Positions 7,843 through 20,262 of a DNA stretch of 64,000 nt are shown here, in pieces; position 1 is the stretch's first letter; the number at the start of each line of letters is the position of its first letter. Both the position numbers and the translations under genes were made by a program. Source of the DNA: PALSA-129 sp963842505 (GTDB lineage: Bacteria > Acidobacteriota > Terriglobia > Bryobacterales > Bryobacteraceae); the NCBI GenBank assembly GCA_963842505.1, contig CAWJGZ010000002.1, positions 372,001-436,000 on the forward strand, in the 5' to 3' direction. The notes under the pieces were generated by a model that saw only the letters and a list, made by a program, of their open reading frames with translations, was not told the DNA's origin and searched no databases.

Positions 7843-8906
7843 TAGCCCAACTTCTCAAGCACGGCGGTAGCCACTTCTTCGGTGCTGTTATGGCCGCCCA
7901 AGTCGGGAGTGCGCACCTTGCCCTCGGCCAGCACGGCCGCCACGGCGGATTCCACGGCGGCCGCGGCCTCGTTCATGCCGAGATGATGCAGCATCAGAGC
8001 CGCGCTGAGAATGGTGGCCAACGGGTTGACCACGCCCTTGCCCGCGATATCGGGCGCGGAGCCGTGAACCGGTTCGAACATCGACGGGAATCGGCGCAGG
8101 GGATCGAGATTGGCGCTGGCGGCAAGGCCCAGGCTGCCGACGATGATGGCGGAGAGATCGCTCAGGATGTCACAAAAGAGATTCGAGCCGACCACCACAT
8201 CGAAGCTTTCCGGGCGGCGGATAAAGTTCATGGCCGCCGCATCCACCAGCAGCGACTCGGTCTCGATATCGGGATATTGGAGGGCCACCTGCTGAAAGGT
8301 GCGGTCCCACAGCACCATACTGTAGCCCTGCGCGTTGGACTTGGTGATGGACGCGACGCGCCGCTTCTTGTTGCGTTTGCGGGCCAGTTCGAAGGCGAAG
8401 CGCACGATGCGTTCGACGCCGCGGCGTGTGAAGACCGAAGTCTGGATGGCGATTTCTTCAGGCTGGTTGTGGTACATGAAGCCACCCACCGGCGCGTATT
8501 CGCCCTCGGTATTTTCGCGGACGACCACCAGATCGATACCGCCGCCGCGCGCCTTGCCCAAAGGCGATTCCACTCCGGGATAGAGGTAGGCCGGGCGCAC
8601 ATTGGCGTACTGGTCGAAAGCGCGGCGGATGGGCAGCAGCAGGCCGTTGAGCGTAGTGTGGTCGGGGATATCGGGATGGCCGACCGCGCCGAGCAGAATG
8701 GCGTCGCAAGGCTGCAGGAGGTCGATTGCGCCGGCGGGCATCATGCGGCCCCAACGGAAGAAATGCTCGGCGCCCCAGTCAAAATCCTGAAACGCAAAAG
8801 CGATGTCGTGCTTCTTGGCGATCCGTTCCAGGATGCGCCTGGCCTGCGGGATGACCTCTGTGCCGACGCCATCGCCCGCGATTACCGCGATTGTAAATGT
8901 CTTCAT
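7842..8906 (-). CDS. Tartrate dehydrogenase/3-isopropylmalate dehydrogenase family oxidoreductase
   Basis: Predicted NAD-dependent beta-decarboxylating dehydrogenase, 354 residues, cytoplasmic. It shares with tartrate dehydrogenase/decarboxylase the segments GDGVGTEVIP, FDWGAEHF, PDHTTLNGLLLPIRRAFDQY, ANVRP, VVRENTEGEY and RFPSMFEPVHGSAPDIAGKG. The metal-binding aspartates are in NLFCDILSDL. Isopropylmalate dehydrogenase would more typically have leu genes beside it, and none are present. Substrate (tartrate, malate or similar) is not proven. The ATG at 8906 overlaps the NUDIX gene stop (ATGA), and its own stop overlaps murJ. An in-frame upstream extension to 9125 exists but overlaps the NUDIX gene and is rejected. 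Confidence 0.88.
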   Translation of the reverse strand: MKTFTIAVIAGDGVGTEVIPQARRILERIAKKHDIAFAFQDFDWGAEHFFRWGRMMPAGAIDLLQPCDAILLGAVGHPDIPDHTTLNGLLLPIRRAFDQYANVRPAYLYPGVESPLGKARGGGIDLVVVRENTEGEYAPVGGFMYHNQPEEIAIQTSVFTRRGVERIVRFAFELARKRNKKRRVASITKSNAQGYSMVLWDRTFQQVALQYPDIETESLLVDAAAMNFIRRPESFDVVVGSNLFCDILSDLSAIIVGSLGLAASANLDPLRRFPSMFEPVHGSAPDIAGKGVVNPLATILSAALMLHHLGMNEAAAAVESAVAAVLAEGKVRTPDLGGHNSTEEVATAVLEKLG

Positions 8907-9463
8907 TTGCCCGAAGACAATTCTCTCACGCGGAGGTAGGCCCGGCGCACATTTCCCGGCAAGCCGTAGCGATCGAACCCGGCCGGGGCGCACCACGCGG
9001 CGGCATGTGATTCGGAGGAGACCCGGAATTCCCCGGATTCCGCCCGAAAGTAGAACAGGAGGTCGTGATGCAGGTGATATGGCTCGCGGCCATTTGCGGG
9101 GATGCCGTGAACATCCACTCCGCACAGAGGCGGCGCGGGATTGGGAACCAGCGCGACACCGGTTTCCTCAATGACCTCGCGGCGCGCGGCATCGGCGATT
9201 GCGGCATCTTCGGGCTCGACGTGACCGCCCGGCAGGAGCCAGCGGTCCAGCCGGCGATGGTGAACCAGCAGGACGCGCTCGCCGTCCGGAGCCAACACCA
9301 GGCCGGTACAGGTGATGTGACCGGGGGTGAACTGATCGCGGGAAAGCGGCGCCGGAGAAGACCCCAGCAGCATGAGAACGAGTTCGAGGCTCTTGAGGGC
9401 TTGGCCGTCGGCAAGATCGGAGTAGGTGCGGGCGACGGCCGCAACGTTGGAAGAATCGACCAT
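8903..9463 (-). CDS. NUDIX hydrolase
   Basis: Predicted hydrolase of nucleoside-diphosphate-linked compounds, 186 residues. The NUDIX box reads GGHVEPEDAAIADAA followed by RREVIEETGV. This is the GGHVEP variant, with one residue more than the canonical Gx5Ex7REUxEExGU spacing before REV. The start was set at ATG 9463, because upstream in-frame codons fall in the rRNA operon terminator. The gene begins just after the T-run of that terminator, so its own promoter must overlap it, or it depends on readthrough. First gene of a coupled NUDIX, dehydrogenase, murJ operon. Confidence 0.88.
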   Translation of the reverse strand: MVDSSNVAAVARTYSDLADGQALKSLELVLMLLGSSPAPLSRDQFTPGHITCTGLVLAPDGERVLLVHHRRLDRWLLPGGHVEPEDAAIADAARREVIEETGVALVPNPAPPLCGVDVHGIPANGREPYHLHHDLLFYFRAESGEFRVSSESHAAAWCAPAGFDRYGLPGNVRRAYLRVRELSSGK

Positions 9464-9467
9464 AAAA

Positions 9468-9497
9468 GGAAAAAGCCCGACCTTTTGGATCGGGCTT
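9468..9497 (-). terminator. Rho-independent terminator of the rRNA operon
   Basis: On the minus strand the arms AGCCCGA and TCGGGCT (9474-9480 and 9490-9496) close a nine-base loop and are followed by TTTTTCC. It lies 11 bases beyond the 5S gene and just before the NUDIX start codon. Confidence 0.85.
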
Positions 9498-9507
9498 CTA
9501 TTATAAA

Positions 9508-9623
9508 CCGGGCAACTTCCTACTCTCCCACACACTTACGCGTGCAGTACCATCGGGGCTGAGGAGCTTAACTACCGTGTTCGGGATGGGAACGGGTGGG
9601 TCCTCCTCGCTATGGTCACCCAG
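9508..9623 (-). rRNA. rrf: 5S ribosomal RNA
   Basis: About 116 bases, read on the minus strand. Conserved 5S segments are CCCATCCCGAACACGG, the GGTAGTTAAGC region and GTGTGGGAGAGTAGG. The 5' CTGGGTGAC and 3' GTTGCCCGG ends pair as the terminal helix and set the limits to within a few bases. Last gene of the operon, followed by a terminator. Confidence 0.92.
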
Positions 9624-9690
9624 AAACTGGTGACAGACCGCCGGACAGGCTGTGTAGCCTGCCGCCGGCATGAGAGCCGGTAGCGGCCGA

Positions 9691-9751
9691 TGAATATTTG
9701 ACGGGGATTGAAAACACGGAAAGCAGCGCCAATGTGTGCGCAGTAAATTTT

Positions 9752-9761
<10 letters not shown>
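9691..9761 (-). other. 23S rRNA processing stem, 3' strand
   Basis: Two blocks are complementary to the 5' flank of the 23S gene: 9691-9705 pairs perfectly with 12752-12766 (15 bp), and 9731-9761 pairs with 12669-12699 over 31 bases with two mismatches. Such stems bracketing 23S are RNase III substrates; the exact cut sites are not visible. Confidence 0.8.
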
Positions 9762-12668
<2,907 letters not shown>

Positions 12669-12676
<8 letters not shown>

Positions 12677-12766
12677 ATAAAATCTACTTCGCACACATTG
12701 AACGCTACTTTTCCTTAACGCTTTCGTACATCAAAACTTGTGTTTTGTATGCCCGTCAAATATTCA
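12669..12766 (-). other. 23S rRNA processing stem, 5' strand
   Basis: Partner of 9691-9761. The inner block 12669-12699 and outer block 12752-12766 are inverted-complementary to the 23S 3' flank. The outer arm lies between tRNA-Ile and 23S, so the stem separates the tRNAs from 23S in the transcript. Confidence 0.8.
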
Positions 12767-12834
12767 ATTGTCAAAGATCTCGATTGCCTCAGCAACCGGC
12801 ATGCTTTCTTGAAAGCTTGCCAATCGCTGAGTGA

Positions 12835-12911
12835 TGGTGGGCCCAGGTGGAATTGAACCACCGACCTCATCCTTATCAGGGATGCGCTCTAGCCATCTGA
12901 GCTACGGGCCC
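12835..12911 (-). tRNA. tRNA-Ile (anticodon GAT)
   Basis: 77 bases with an encoded CCA end. The acceptor stem is GGGCCCG with CTGGGCCC near the 3' end, the anticodon loop reads CTGATAAG, and the T-arm is GGTTCAATTCC. It lies between tRNA-Ala and 23S, that is second in the spacer, the reverse of the common Ile-Ala order. Confidence 0.97.
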
Positions 12912-12927
12912 AGCTTGACCCCAACTC

Positions 12928-13003
12928 TGGTGGAGCTGGTCGGGATCGAACCGGCGACCTCCTGAATGCAAATCAGGCGCTCTCCCAGCTGAGCTACAGC
13001 CCC
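12928..13003 (-). tRNA. tRNA-Ala (anticodon TGC)
   Basis: 76 bases with an encoded CCA end. The acceptor GGGGCTG pairs with CAGCTCC (one G-U), the anticodon loop is TTTGCAT, and the T-arm is GGTTCGATCCC. It is the first tRNA after 16S in the operon. Confidence 0.97.
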
Positions 13004-13058
13004 TAGTTAAGGCCGGGGGCGTTCCTCACGCCCCCGCCCTACGATCTAATCGAGGCCA

Positions 13059-13110
13059 GTTGGATGCAGGGACCACGGAAACCAGTCCATGGCCGCCCTG
13101 GGAAGAACTC
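13059..13110 (-). other. 16S rRNA processing stem, 3' strand
   Basis: Two short blocks in the 16S-tRNA spacer are complementary to the 16S leader: 13059-13069 with 14822-14832 (11 bp) and 13102-13110 with 14809-14817 (9 bp), in nested order. This fits an interrupted RNase III stem around 16S. Apart from this, the roughly 260-base spacer shows no gene. Confidence 0.5.
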
Positions 13111-13257
13111 TAGTGTCTCTAAGTGGAGATCCGGATCGAGCTCACCATGCCGGCCGAAGCCGAGATGGCGGTTTATGGAGTGGAACGGCTGTCTCTTACT
13201 CGCCATACGCTGTACACTCAAGCGCATTAGCTTTCCGAGACTCCACCCACGTTCTCT

Positions 13258-14766
<1,509 letters not shown>

Positions 14767-15048
14767 TTCAATGAGTTATTATCGCTCCGGTTTACTCAGA
14801 GTACTGACGAGTTCTTCTTTACTGCATCCAACCAGATTGTCAATGATCTGCGCTCAGCGTGCCAGGCATATTCTATACCTGGCCCGATGGCAGGCCTCGA
14901 AACTTGCTCCCGGCTGCGGCCCATCCAACAGGGACACGCGCGCACCCGGAAAATCCGAGAACTTTATAAAAGAGCCAAACAGGAAGGCCGTATTCCGCCC
15001 CGATCAGTGGCCTGAACGGAGTTTTGTTACCATTCCTTACAGAGGATC
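14767..15048 (-). other. rRNA operon leader
   Basis: About 280 bases between the proposed transcription start and the 16S 5' end. It holds one arm of the 16S processing stem (14809-14832) and a boxA-like element (14965-14976). No protein gene is credible; short open frames here lack ribosome binding sites. Confidence 0.55.
14965..14976 (-). promoter_or_regulatory. boxA-like antitermination element in the rRNA leader
   Basis: The minus strand reads GGCTCTTTTATA, close to the bacterial rrn boxA consensus TGCTCTTTAACA, about 190 bases upstream of 16S. NusB/S10-type antitermination complexes bind this element in other bacteria; function here is inferred from match and position. Confidence 0.5.
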
Positions 15049-15054
15049 TCTCTT

Positions 15055-15083
15055 TTTATACCACGTTCGCCGCGCCGGCGCAA
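15055..15083 (-). promoter_or_regulatory. Probable rRNA operon promoter
   Basis: On the minus strand a -35 TTGCGC and -10 TATAAA are separated by exactly 17 bases, giving a start near 15048 and a 280-base leader. It is the best sigma-70-like match in the region upstream of 16S. The 15084-15280 stretch beyond it, up to the divergent gene, is AT-richer and could hold further promoters for either direction, but none is clear. Confidence 0.55.
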
Positions 15084-15280
15084 ACGTCCGGCAGAGGCAC
15101 GCGATGCCTCACAAGATCCCCAAATCGGCGACTCATTCAGAATAACAGGACCGTAACGGATATGCAAGCGATGTGCCCAGAAAAATATCGGGCGCGCCCG
15201 TCCGAAATCAATAAAAATCCGCAACATTAGGCAAATAAACAAGTTATCTTTGCACAAAAAAACTACGCCAACGCAGTAGA

Positions 15281-16216
15281 ATGAAGGTTATGGCTTCCGC
15301 TTCGGCCATCTTGGGGTTGGTTTTGCTGATTTCGCCGGCCTATGCACAGCCCCCCCTCAGCAAAATTCTGGCACGGGTTTCCGAGGAAGCCGAGGTTCTG
15401 CAGCAGAATGCGCCCAAGATTCTGACGCAGGAAACGCTCGAACAGCGCGCCACGATGCCGCCCTCCCGGTTTCGGCCGCGCAATGAGTTCGCGGCCGCCG
15501 GGGCCGATTCCAGGCTGCGCATCCGCGAAATCGTATCGGAATACAGTTACGGAGCGCTCAGTGAGACGCCGGCGCACAATCTGCTCGAATTCCGCCAAGT
15601 GGTCTCGGTGGATAGCCGCGCGGTGCAGACTCCGGAGAGCGCGCGGCGTGCGCTTTCGGCCGCCATGCAATCCGCCGACGACCGCGCGCGCAAGCGCATG
15701 CTGGAGGAGTTCGCCAAGAACGGCCTGGTGGATATCGCCACGGACTACGGCCTGATCCTTCTGATGTTCGGCTCGCGCGCCATAAGCAAAATAAAGATCA
15801 CCCCGCTGGGCACAGCCTGGGTGGGCACGGAGGAGGCTATCACGCTTTCCTGGCAACAGACCTCATCTTCCGGAGGGGCGCTCGAATTCCATGGCCGCGA
15901 ATCAGTGCGGCGCGCCCTGCAGGGCACGCTATGGGTGCGCGCATCCGACGGCCTCCCTTTGCGCGTCAATGCCTGGATCGAGTACACCGACCCCGCCAAA
16001 CACTTGATCCGCGACGACGCCAATGTGGAATACATCCTTTCGACTCACGGATTCCTCACGCCCGCTTCGGTGGTCCATCGCCACCTGGTGGACGGCCGCC
16101 TGATGACCGAAAACCTCTACCGCTACGAGCCCTTCAAGCTCTTTACCGCCAGTTCCGACATCAAGTTCACCGACCTGCCCACTACCACGGCTCTGCCCTC
16201 GCCTATCAAGAAATGA
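15281..16216 (+). CDS. Secreted protein of unknown function
   Basis: 311 residues with a clear signal peptide: MKVMASASAILGLVLLISPA followed by YAQ, cleavage expected after AYA. The mature part is mixed alpha/beta with no metal-binding or catalytic motif that I can name. Similar proteins of unknown function are common in Acidobacteriota genomes, recalled from general knowledge rather than searched. An internal ATG at residue 4 is an alternative start. It is followed after 10 bases by the YqiA-like esterase gene, so the two may be co-transcribed. Confidence 0.75.
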   Translation: MKVMASASAILGLVLLISPAYAQPPLSKILARVSEEAEVLQQNAPKILTQETLEQRATMPPSRFRPRNEFAAAGADSRLRIREIVSEYSYGALSETPAHNLLEFRQVVSVDSRAVQTPESARRALSAAMQSADDRARKRMLEEFAKNGLVDIATDYGLILLMFGSRAISKIKITPLGTAWVGTEEAITLSWQQTSSSGGALEFHGRESVRRALQGTLWVRASDGLPLRVNAWIEYTDPAKHLIRDDANVEYILSTHGFLTPASVVHRHLVDGRLMTENLYRYEPFKLFTASSDIKFTDLPTTTALPSPIKK

Positions 16217-16226
16217 TCCGCAAGAA

Positions 16227-16859
16227 ATGACCCACATCATCTACCTCCATGGATTCGCCTCCTCACCTGCCTCCAGCAAGGCGCGCTATTTCCGCGAGCA
16301 CCTGGAAGCCGCCGGCGCCCGTGTGGATGTTCCCGATCTGGCCGCTGGCGATTTCGAGCATCTCACCATCACCGGCCAGCTTGCCGTTATCGAAGAAGTG
16401 GCGGGGGGCGATGGGGTCTCGTTGATCGGCTCGAGCCTGGGCGGATATCTGGCGGCGCTTTACGCCGCGCGCCACCCCGAGGTGCGCCGCCTGGTTCTGC
16501 TGGCCCCAGCCTTCGCATTCGCGCGGCTTTGGAACAGCACTCTGGCCGGCGCCGCACAAGTGGAGGAGTGGCGCCGCACCGGCACCATGGAAGTATTCCA
16601 TTATGGAGAAAACCGCAATTGCCGGCTTGGCTATCAACTCCTGGCGGATGCCGGCCGCTATGAAGATTACCCGGATTTCTCCCAGCCGGCCTTGATTTTC
16701 CACGGCGCCAACGACGATGCCGTCCCGGTTTCCTCGTCGCGAGAATTCTCCGCTCGCCACCCCAACGCAACCCTGGAGGTTCTCGACTCCGATCACCAAT
16801 TGCTGAACATGCTGGACTACGTGGCGCCCAAAATCACCCGCTTCCTGATGGAGAGCTGA
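16227..16859 (+). CDS. YqiA/YcfP-type alpha/beta-hydrolase esterase
   Basis: 210-residue cytoplasmic hydrolase. It starts THIIYLHGFASSPASSKA, typical of YqiA. The nucleophile Ser70 is in GSSLGG, the acid is in FHGANDDAVP and the catalytic His in DSDHQL. Family members hydrolyse short acyl esters; the natural substrate is unknown. It sits 10 bases after the secreted-protein gene and 19 bases before the metallopeptidase gene, suggesting one three-gene unit. Confidence 0.87.
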   Translation: MTHIIYLHGFASSPASSKARYFREHLEAAGARVDVPDLAAGDFEHLTITGQLAVIEEVAGGDGVSLIGSSLGGYLAALYAARHPEVRRLVLLAPAFAFARLWNSTLAGAAQVEEWRRTGTMEVFHYGENRNCRLGYQLLADAGRYEDYPDFSQPALIFHGANDDAVPVSSSREFSARHPNATLEVLDSDHQLLNMLDYVAPKITRFLMES

Positions 16860-16878
16860 GGCGGGATATGATGTCTTC

Positions 16879-18486
16879 ATGAAAGGAAAATCCCGCGTGG
16901 CGTTTGGCATCCTGCTGCTGGCGTGTTCGGCCTCCGCGCAAACTACTCTAGCGGAGCGGCTGGCGCGATGGAAGCCGGTGGATATGTCGCTTTCACCCGC
17001 GCTCTCCGATCAAGAGCGTCAGATGGTCGACAAGCTGGCGCATGCCTGCCGGCTACTCGATGAGATCTTCTGGCGCCAGAGCGATGCCGACGGCCTCTCG
17101 CTCTATCGGAGCACCGGCGATGCCGCGTTGAAGCGCCTGCTCGCCATCATGGGCAGCCGCTGGGACCTGCTCGATGAGAATCGCCCATTCGTTGGTTCCG
17201 ACGCCATGCCTCCCGGCCACGAACTCTACCCCCGCGGCCTGACGCGCGCCCAAATCGAGCAATACGTCGCGCAGCATCCCACCGACCGCGCCACCATCTA
17301 CAACCCGTACACCGTCATCAAGCGCCAGGGCGACCGGCTGATCGCGGTCCCTTACCACACGGAGTACAAACAATTCCTCGATCCCATAGCGAAAGATCTG
17401 AACGATGCCGCCGCGCTCAGCGACGACCCGGCCTTCGCCAACTTTCTGCGGCTGCGCGCTTCGGCCCTGCTCAGCGACGAATACTACGGCAGCGACCTGG
17501 TCTGGCTCGACCTCAAAAATCCCAAGTTCGATGTGATCTTCGCCCCCTACGAAACTTACCTCGACGACGTGCTCGCCGTGAAAACCTCCTACGGCGCGTC
17601 CGTGCTGATCCGCAACGAAGCCGAGAGCCGCAAGCTGGCGGTCTACCAGAAATACGTGCCGGAACTTCAGGACGCTCTGCCGGTGGAGGCCTCCGCGCGG
17701 CCGTCCAAGCGGGGTCATCTCACGCCCATGGAAGTGATGGACGCACCCTACCGCGCGGGCGACCTGCTTCACGGCTACCAGGCGGTGGCCGACAACCTCC
17801 CCAACGATCCTCTGATCCACCAGAAAAAGGGCAGCAAGAAGATCTTTTTCAAAAACTTCATGGACGCCCGCGTCACCTACATCATTCTGCCCACCGCGCA
17901 GAAACTGATGCAGCCCGCGCAAGCCGCCAAGGCTACGGGCGAAGGCTACCTGGCCAGCACGCTGATGCACGAGATCTCCCACGAACTCGGCCCCGAATTC
18001 GCCCATCGCGACGGCCAGCAGATGAGCATCAACGAAGCCATAGGCCCGGCGTATTCAGGCCTGGAGGAAGCTAAGGCCGACGTGGTCGGCATGTTTGGCC
18101 TGGCATGGCTGGTGGATCGCAAGGTTCTGCCCAAGGAGCGCCTGGAAGAATACTATGCCAGCTACGTGGCCGGCCTGTTCCGCTCGCTGCGGTTCGGCAC
18201 CGGCGAGGCGCACGGACGCGCCGAAACGATGGAGTTCAATTACCTGCTGGAAGGCCGCGCGCTCACACACTCGAGCGGCCGCTATGTGATCGATTACGGG
18301 CGCATCCCCGGGGTCATCGCGGCACTCGCCAAAGAACTGCTGACCATCGAAGCCACTGGCGACCGCGCGCGCGCCGAAGCATTACTGGCGAAGTACGATC
18401 AGATGCCGCCCGAACTCAGCACCGCGCTGGCCGCCGCAAAGGACATCCCGGTCGACATCGAGCCGGTCTTTTCGTTCAGCCGCTGA
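16879..18486 (+). CDS. Secreted M49-like (dipeptidyl peptidase III-type) zinc metallopeptidase
   Basis: 535 residues with an N-terminal signal peptide (GILLLACSASAQ). The zinc site is HEISH at 364-368, with a second motif EEAKAD at about 396-401. The spacing of roughly 30 residues, and the EE-x-x-AD form, match peptidase family M49. True DPP III has the longer HELLGH motif, so this is a divergent or bacterial subgroup. A periplasmic exopeptidase role is inferred. Last gene of the plus-strand group. The convergent P-loop kinase gene ends 4 bases away, leaving no room for a dedicated terminator. Confidence 0.8.
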   Translation: MKGKSRVAFGILLLACSASAQTTLAERLARWKPVDMSLSPALSDQERQMVDKLAHACRLLDEIFWRQSDADGLSLYRSTGDAALKRLLAIMGSRWDLLDENRPFVGSDAMPPGHELYPRGLTRAQIEQYVAQHPTDRATIYNPYTVIKRQGDRLIAVPYHTEYKQFLDPIAKDLNDAAALSDDPAFANFLRLRASALLSDEYYGSDLVWLDLKNPKFDVIFAPYETYLDDVLAVKTSYGASVLIRNEAESRKLAVYQKYVPELQDALPVEASARPSKRGHLTPMEVMDAPYRAGDLLHGYQAVADNLPNDPLIHQKKGSKKIFFKNFMDARVTYIILPTAQKLMQPAQAAKATGEGYLASTLMHEISHELGPEFAHRDGQQMSINEAIGPAYSGLEEAKADVVGMFGLAWLVDRKVLPKERLEEYYASYVAGLFRSLRFGTGEAHGRAETMEFNYLLEGRALTHSSGRYVIDYGRIPGVIAALAKELLTIEATGDRARAEALLAKYDQMPPELSTALAAAKDIPVDIEPVFSFSR

Positions 18487-18490
18487 GCCT

Positions 18491-18928
18491 TTAGTCACTA
18501 ACCACGGTCACGCGCGCAAAGCCTTCTTCCACCGCCGGCGGAGTCAGCTTCGCGGCCATTTTCGCCAGGGCCTCCTCCGGCACCACGCGCCGGCGCCGCG
18601 CGTTCCTTTCGCGGCACACCGCCATCGGCACATCGAAGAAGACCGCTTCCACCTCGCACCCGTGCGACCGGCCCATTTCGATATAAGGTCGCCGGTCCTC
18701 GGTCGTGAGATTGGTGGCGTCGATGTACGTCACCGGGCGGCCGATCTCGAGCCTTTGCCGCAAGAGGTACCGCACCGTCTGGAAGACGCGATCATGAATC
18801 GTCTGGTCGGTTTCGTCATCCGCCAGCAGCCCGCGAATGCGGTCCGACGACAGCCCCGGCGCGCCCAGCCGTTCCAAATAAGTGGATTTGCCGGACCCCG
18901 GCAAACCGACCAGCACCACGATGCGCAT
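18491..18928 (-). CDS. P-loop kinase (AAA_33/polynucleotide kinase-like)
   Basis: 145-residue ATP-binding protein. The Walker A motif is GLPGSGKST at 8-16. Later come YIDATNLTTEDRR, typical of zeta-toxin/T4 polynucleotide kinase-like enzymes, and an Arg-rich lid, RERNARRRR. It probably phosphorylates a small molecule or nucleic acid end; the substrate is unknown. No antitoxin partner is adjacent. The 250 bases upstream, to the alpha/beta-hydrolase gene, hold nothing I recognise. Confidence 0.8.
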   Translation of the reverse strand: MRIVVLVGLPGSGKSTYLERLGAPGLSSDRIRGLLADDETDQTIHDRVFQTVRYLLRQRLEIGRPVTYIDATNLTTEDRRPYIEMGRSHGCEVEAVFFDVPMAVCRERNARRRRVVPEEALAKMAAKLTPPAVEEGFARVTVVSD

Positions 18929-19179
18929 CAGCGAACATCATACCGGGGCGCGCGGCCAGGAACCAGGGGTGAGTAGCAGGCCCGTCCCCGACAGACCGCC
19001 ACGGTGATGGCCGCGCCCTACCGTGCAAACACCAAGCATGTGCCGGTGGCGGAACTAAGGAACAAGTCTGCTCGCCCCGGCGTCTGAAGACCTGGAGACG
19101 GACCGAGGCAACGCCCAGATTTTCGCAAGTTGATCGCATTGGTCGCTTTAGTCGGCAATGCCGCCGTCTCGGACAAACG

Positions 19180-20136
19180 ATGAACACTGCGGAGTATTAT
19201 CCCTATCGAACCGCGGCGGCGAGAGATCTCTGCTACCGCTACCTCGACGGCCTGGCCGCCAAGCTGTGGCCGATTGCATCGGAAGAGCGAATGGTCCCGA
19301 CGACGTTCGGCGCAACATTCGTTCGCGTAAGTGGCCCACCTGCCGCGCGCGCACTCGTCCTGTTGCACGGCGCGGCGGGAACTTCGCTCATGTGGGCGCC
19401 GAATATCGAAGCGCTATCCAGGGAATATCGAACGGTAGCGGTCGACCAGATCGGAGAGTTTGGCAAGAGCGTTTGTGCCAAGCCGGTCCAGACTCTCCAA
19501 GACCTGACTGCGTGGCTGGATGAATTGATCGGGGCATTGGAACCGCGAGAGCGGGTCAGTCTTGCTGGCATGTCATACGGCGGATCGTTGGCAGCCCAAT
19601 ATGCACTGCATTTTCCAGAGCGCCTCGAGAAGGTGATCCTGCTCGCGCCTGGTGTGACAGTTCTGCGGCCCCCGGCCGAGTTTTGGATGCGCCTGATCGC
19701 GCTCGGTATCGCCAGACGAAGGGGCCTGCGATGGTTTTTTCGGTGGATCTTTGCGGATATGGCGCGAACGGATCCGCAATGGATTGACTCGACGATCGAG
19801 CAGTTGTCGCTGAACATGCGGAGTATCCAGCGGCACAAGCTTCCGATTCCGCCGGTGTTGACCGATACCGAATGGAGAAGTCTGCGGACCCCCACATTGT
19901 TCCTGGCCGGTGAAAACGAGGTCATTTACTCTGCCGAAAAGGCTGTGCGTCGCCTGAAGCGAGTGGCTCCCCAGGTCACGGCCGAGATAATTCCGGGCAC
20001 TGGTCACGGTTTGACCTTTGCAAAGGCGGCGATGGTCAATGAGAGAATCCTTCGGTTTCTGAAAGAGGAGCGTGTGCCGGCAAAGGCGCTTGGGGCCTGC
20101 GCCGGCACACTGGGCGCCGAGCGCCGACGTCCGTAG
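19180..20136 (+). CDS. Alpha/beta hydrolase
   Basis: 318 residues of alpha/beta-hydrolase fold. The oxyanion HG motif is in LVLLHGAAGTS, the nucleophile is Ser132 in GMSYGG, and the catalytic His is in GTGHGLTF. The usual acid position reads FLAGENEVIY, so Glu appears to replace the common Asp; this is either a working substitution or a sign of another function. No signal peptide. Monocistronic by context. The last 20 or so residues are Ala/Arg-rich and may be a low-complexity tail. The 126 bases after it hold only a weak hairpin. Confidence 0.85.
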   Translation: MNTAEYYPYRTAAARDLCYRYLDGLAAKLWPIASEERMVPTTFGATFVRVSGPPAARALVLLHGAAGTSLMWAPNIEALSREYRTVAVDQIGEFGKSVCAKPVQTLQDLTAWLDELIGALEPRERVSLAGMSYGGSLAAQYALHFPERLEKVILLAPGVTVLRPPAEFWMRLIALGIARRRGLRWFFRWIFADMARTDPQWIDSTIEQLSLNMRSIQRHKLPIPPVLTDTEWRSLRTPTLFLAGENEVIYSAEKAVRRLKRVAPQVTAEIIPGTGHGLTFAKAAMVNERILRFLKEERVPAKALGACAGTLGAERRRP

Positions 20137-20262
20137 GAAGGCGAGGATCCCCGAGATCGGCGGACCCGAACCGGCCTGCCACGCGTAATCGCGCTAATTC
20201 ACATGAGCGGATAGTCGGAGTCGCTCCGGCGCGGGCCGGAGCTGCTTGAGGGGTGGGCGTGC

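Noticed and set aside
8907..9125. N-terminal extension of the tartrate-dehydrogenase-like gene
   Set aside because: Would overlap the NUDIX coding sequence by over 200 bases and place residues before the conserved MKTFTIAVIAGDGVG start.
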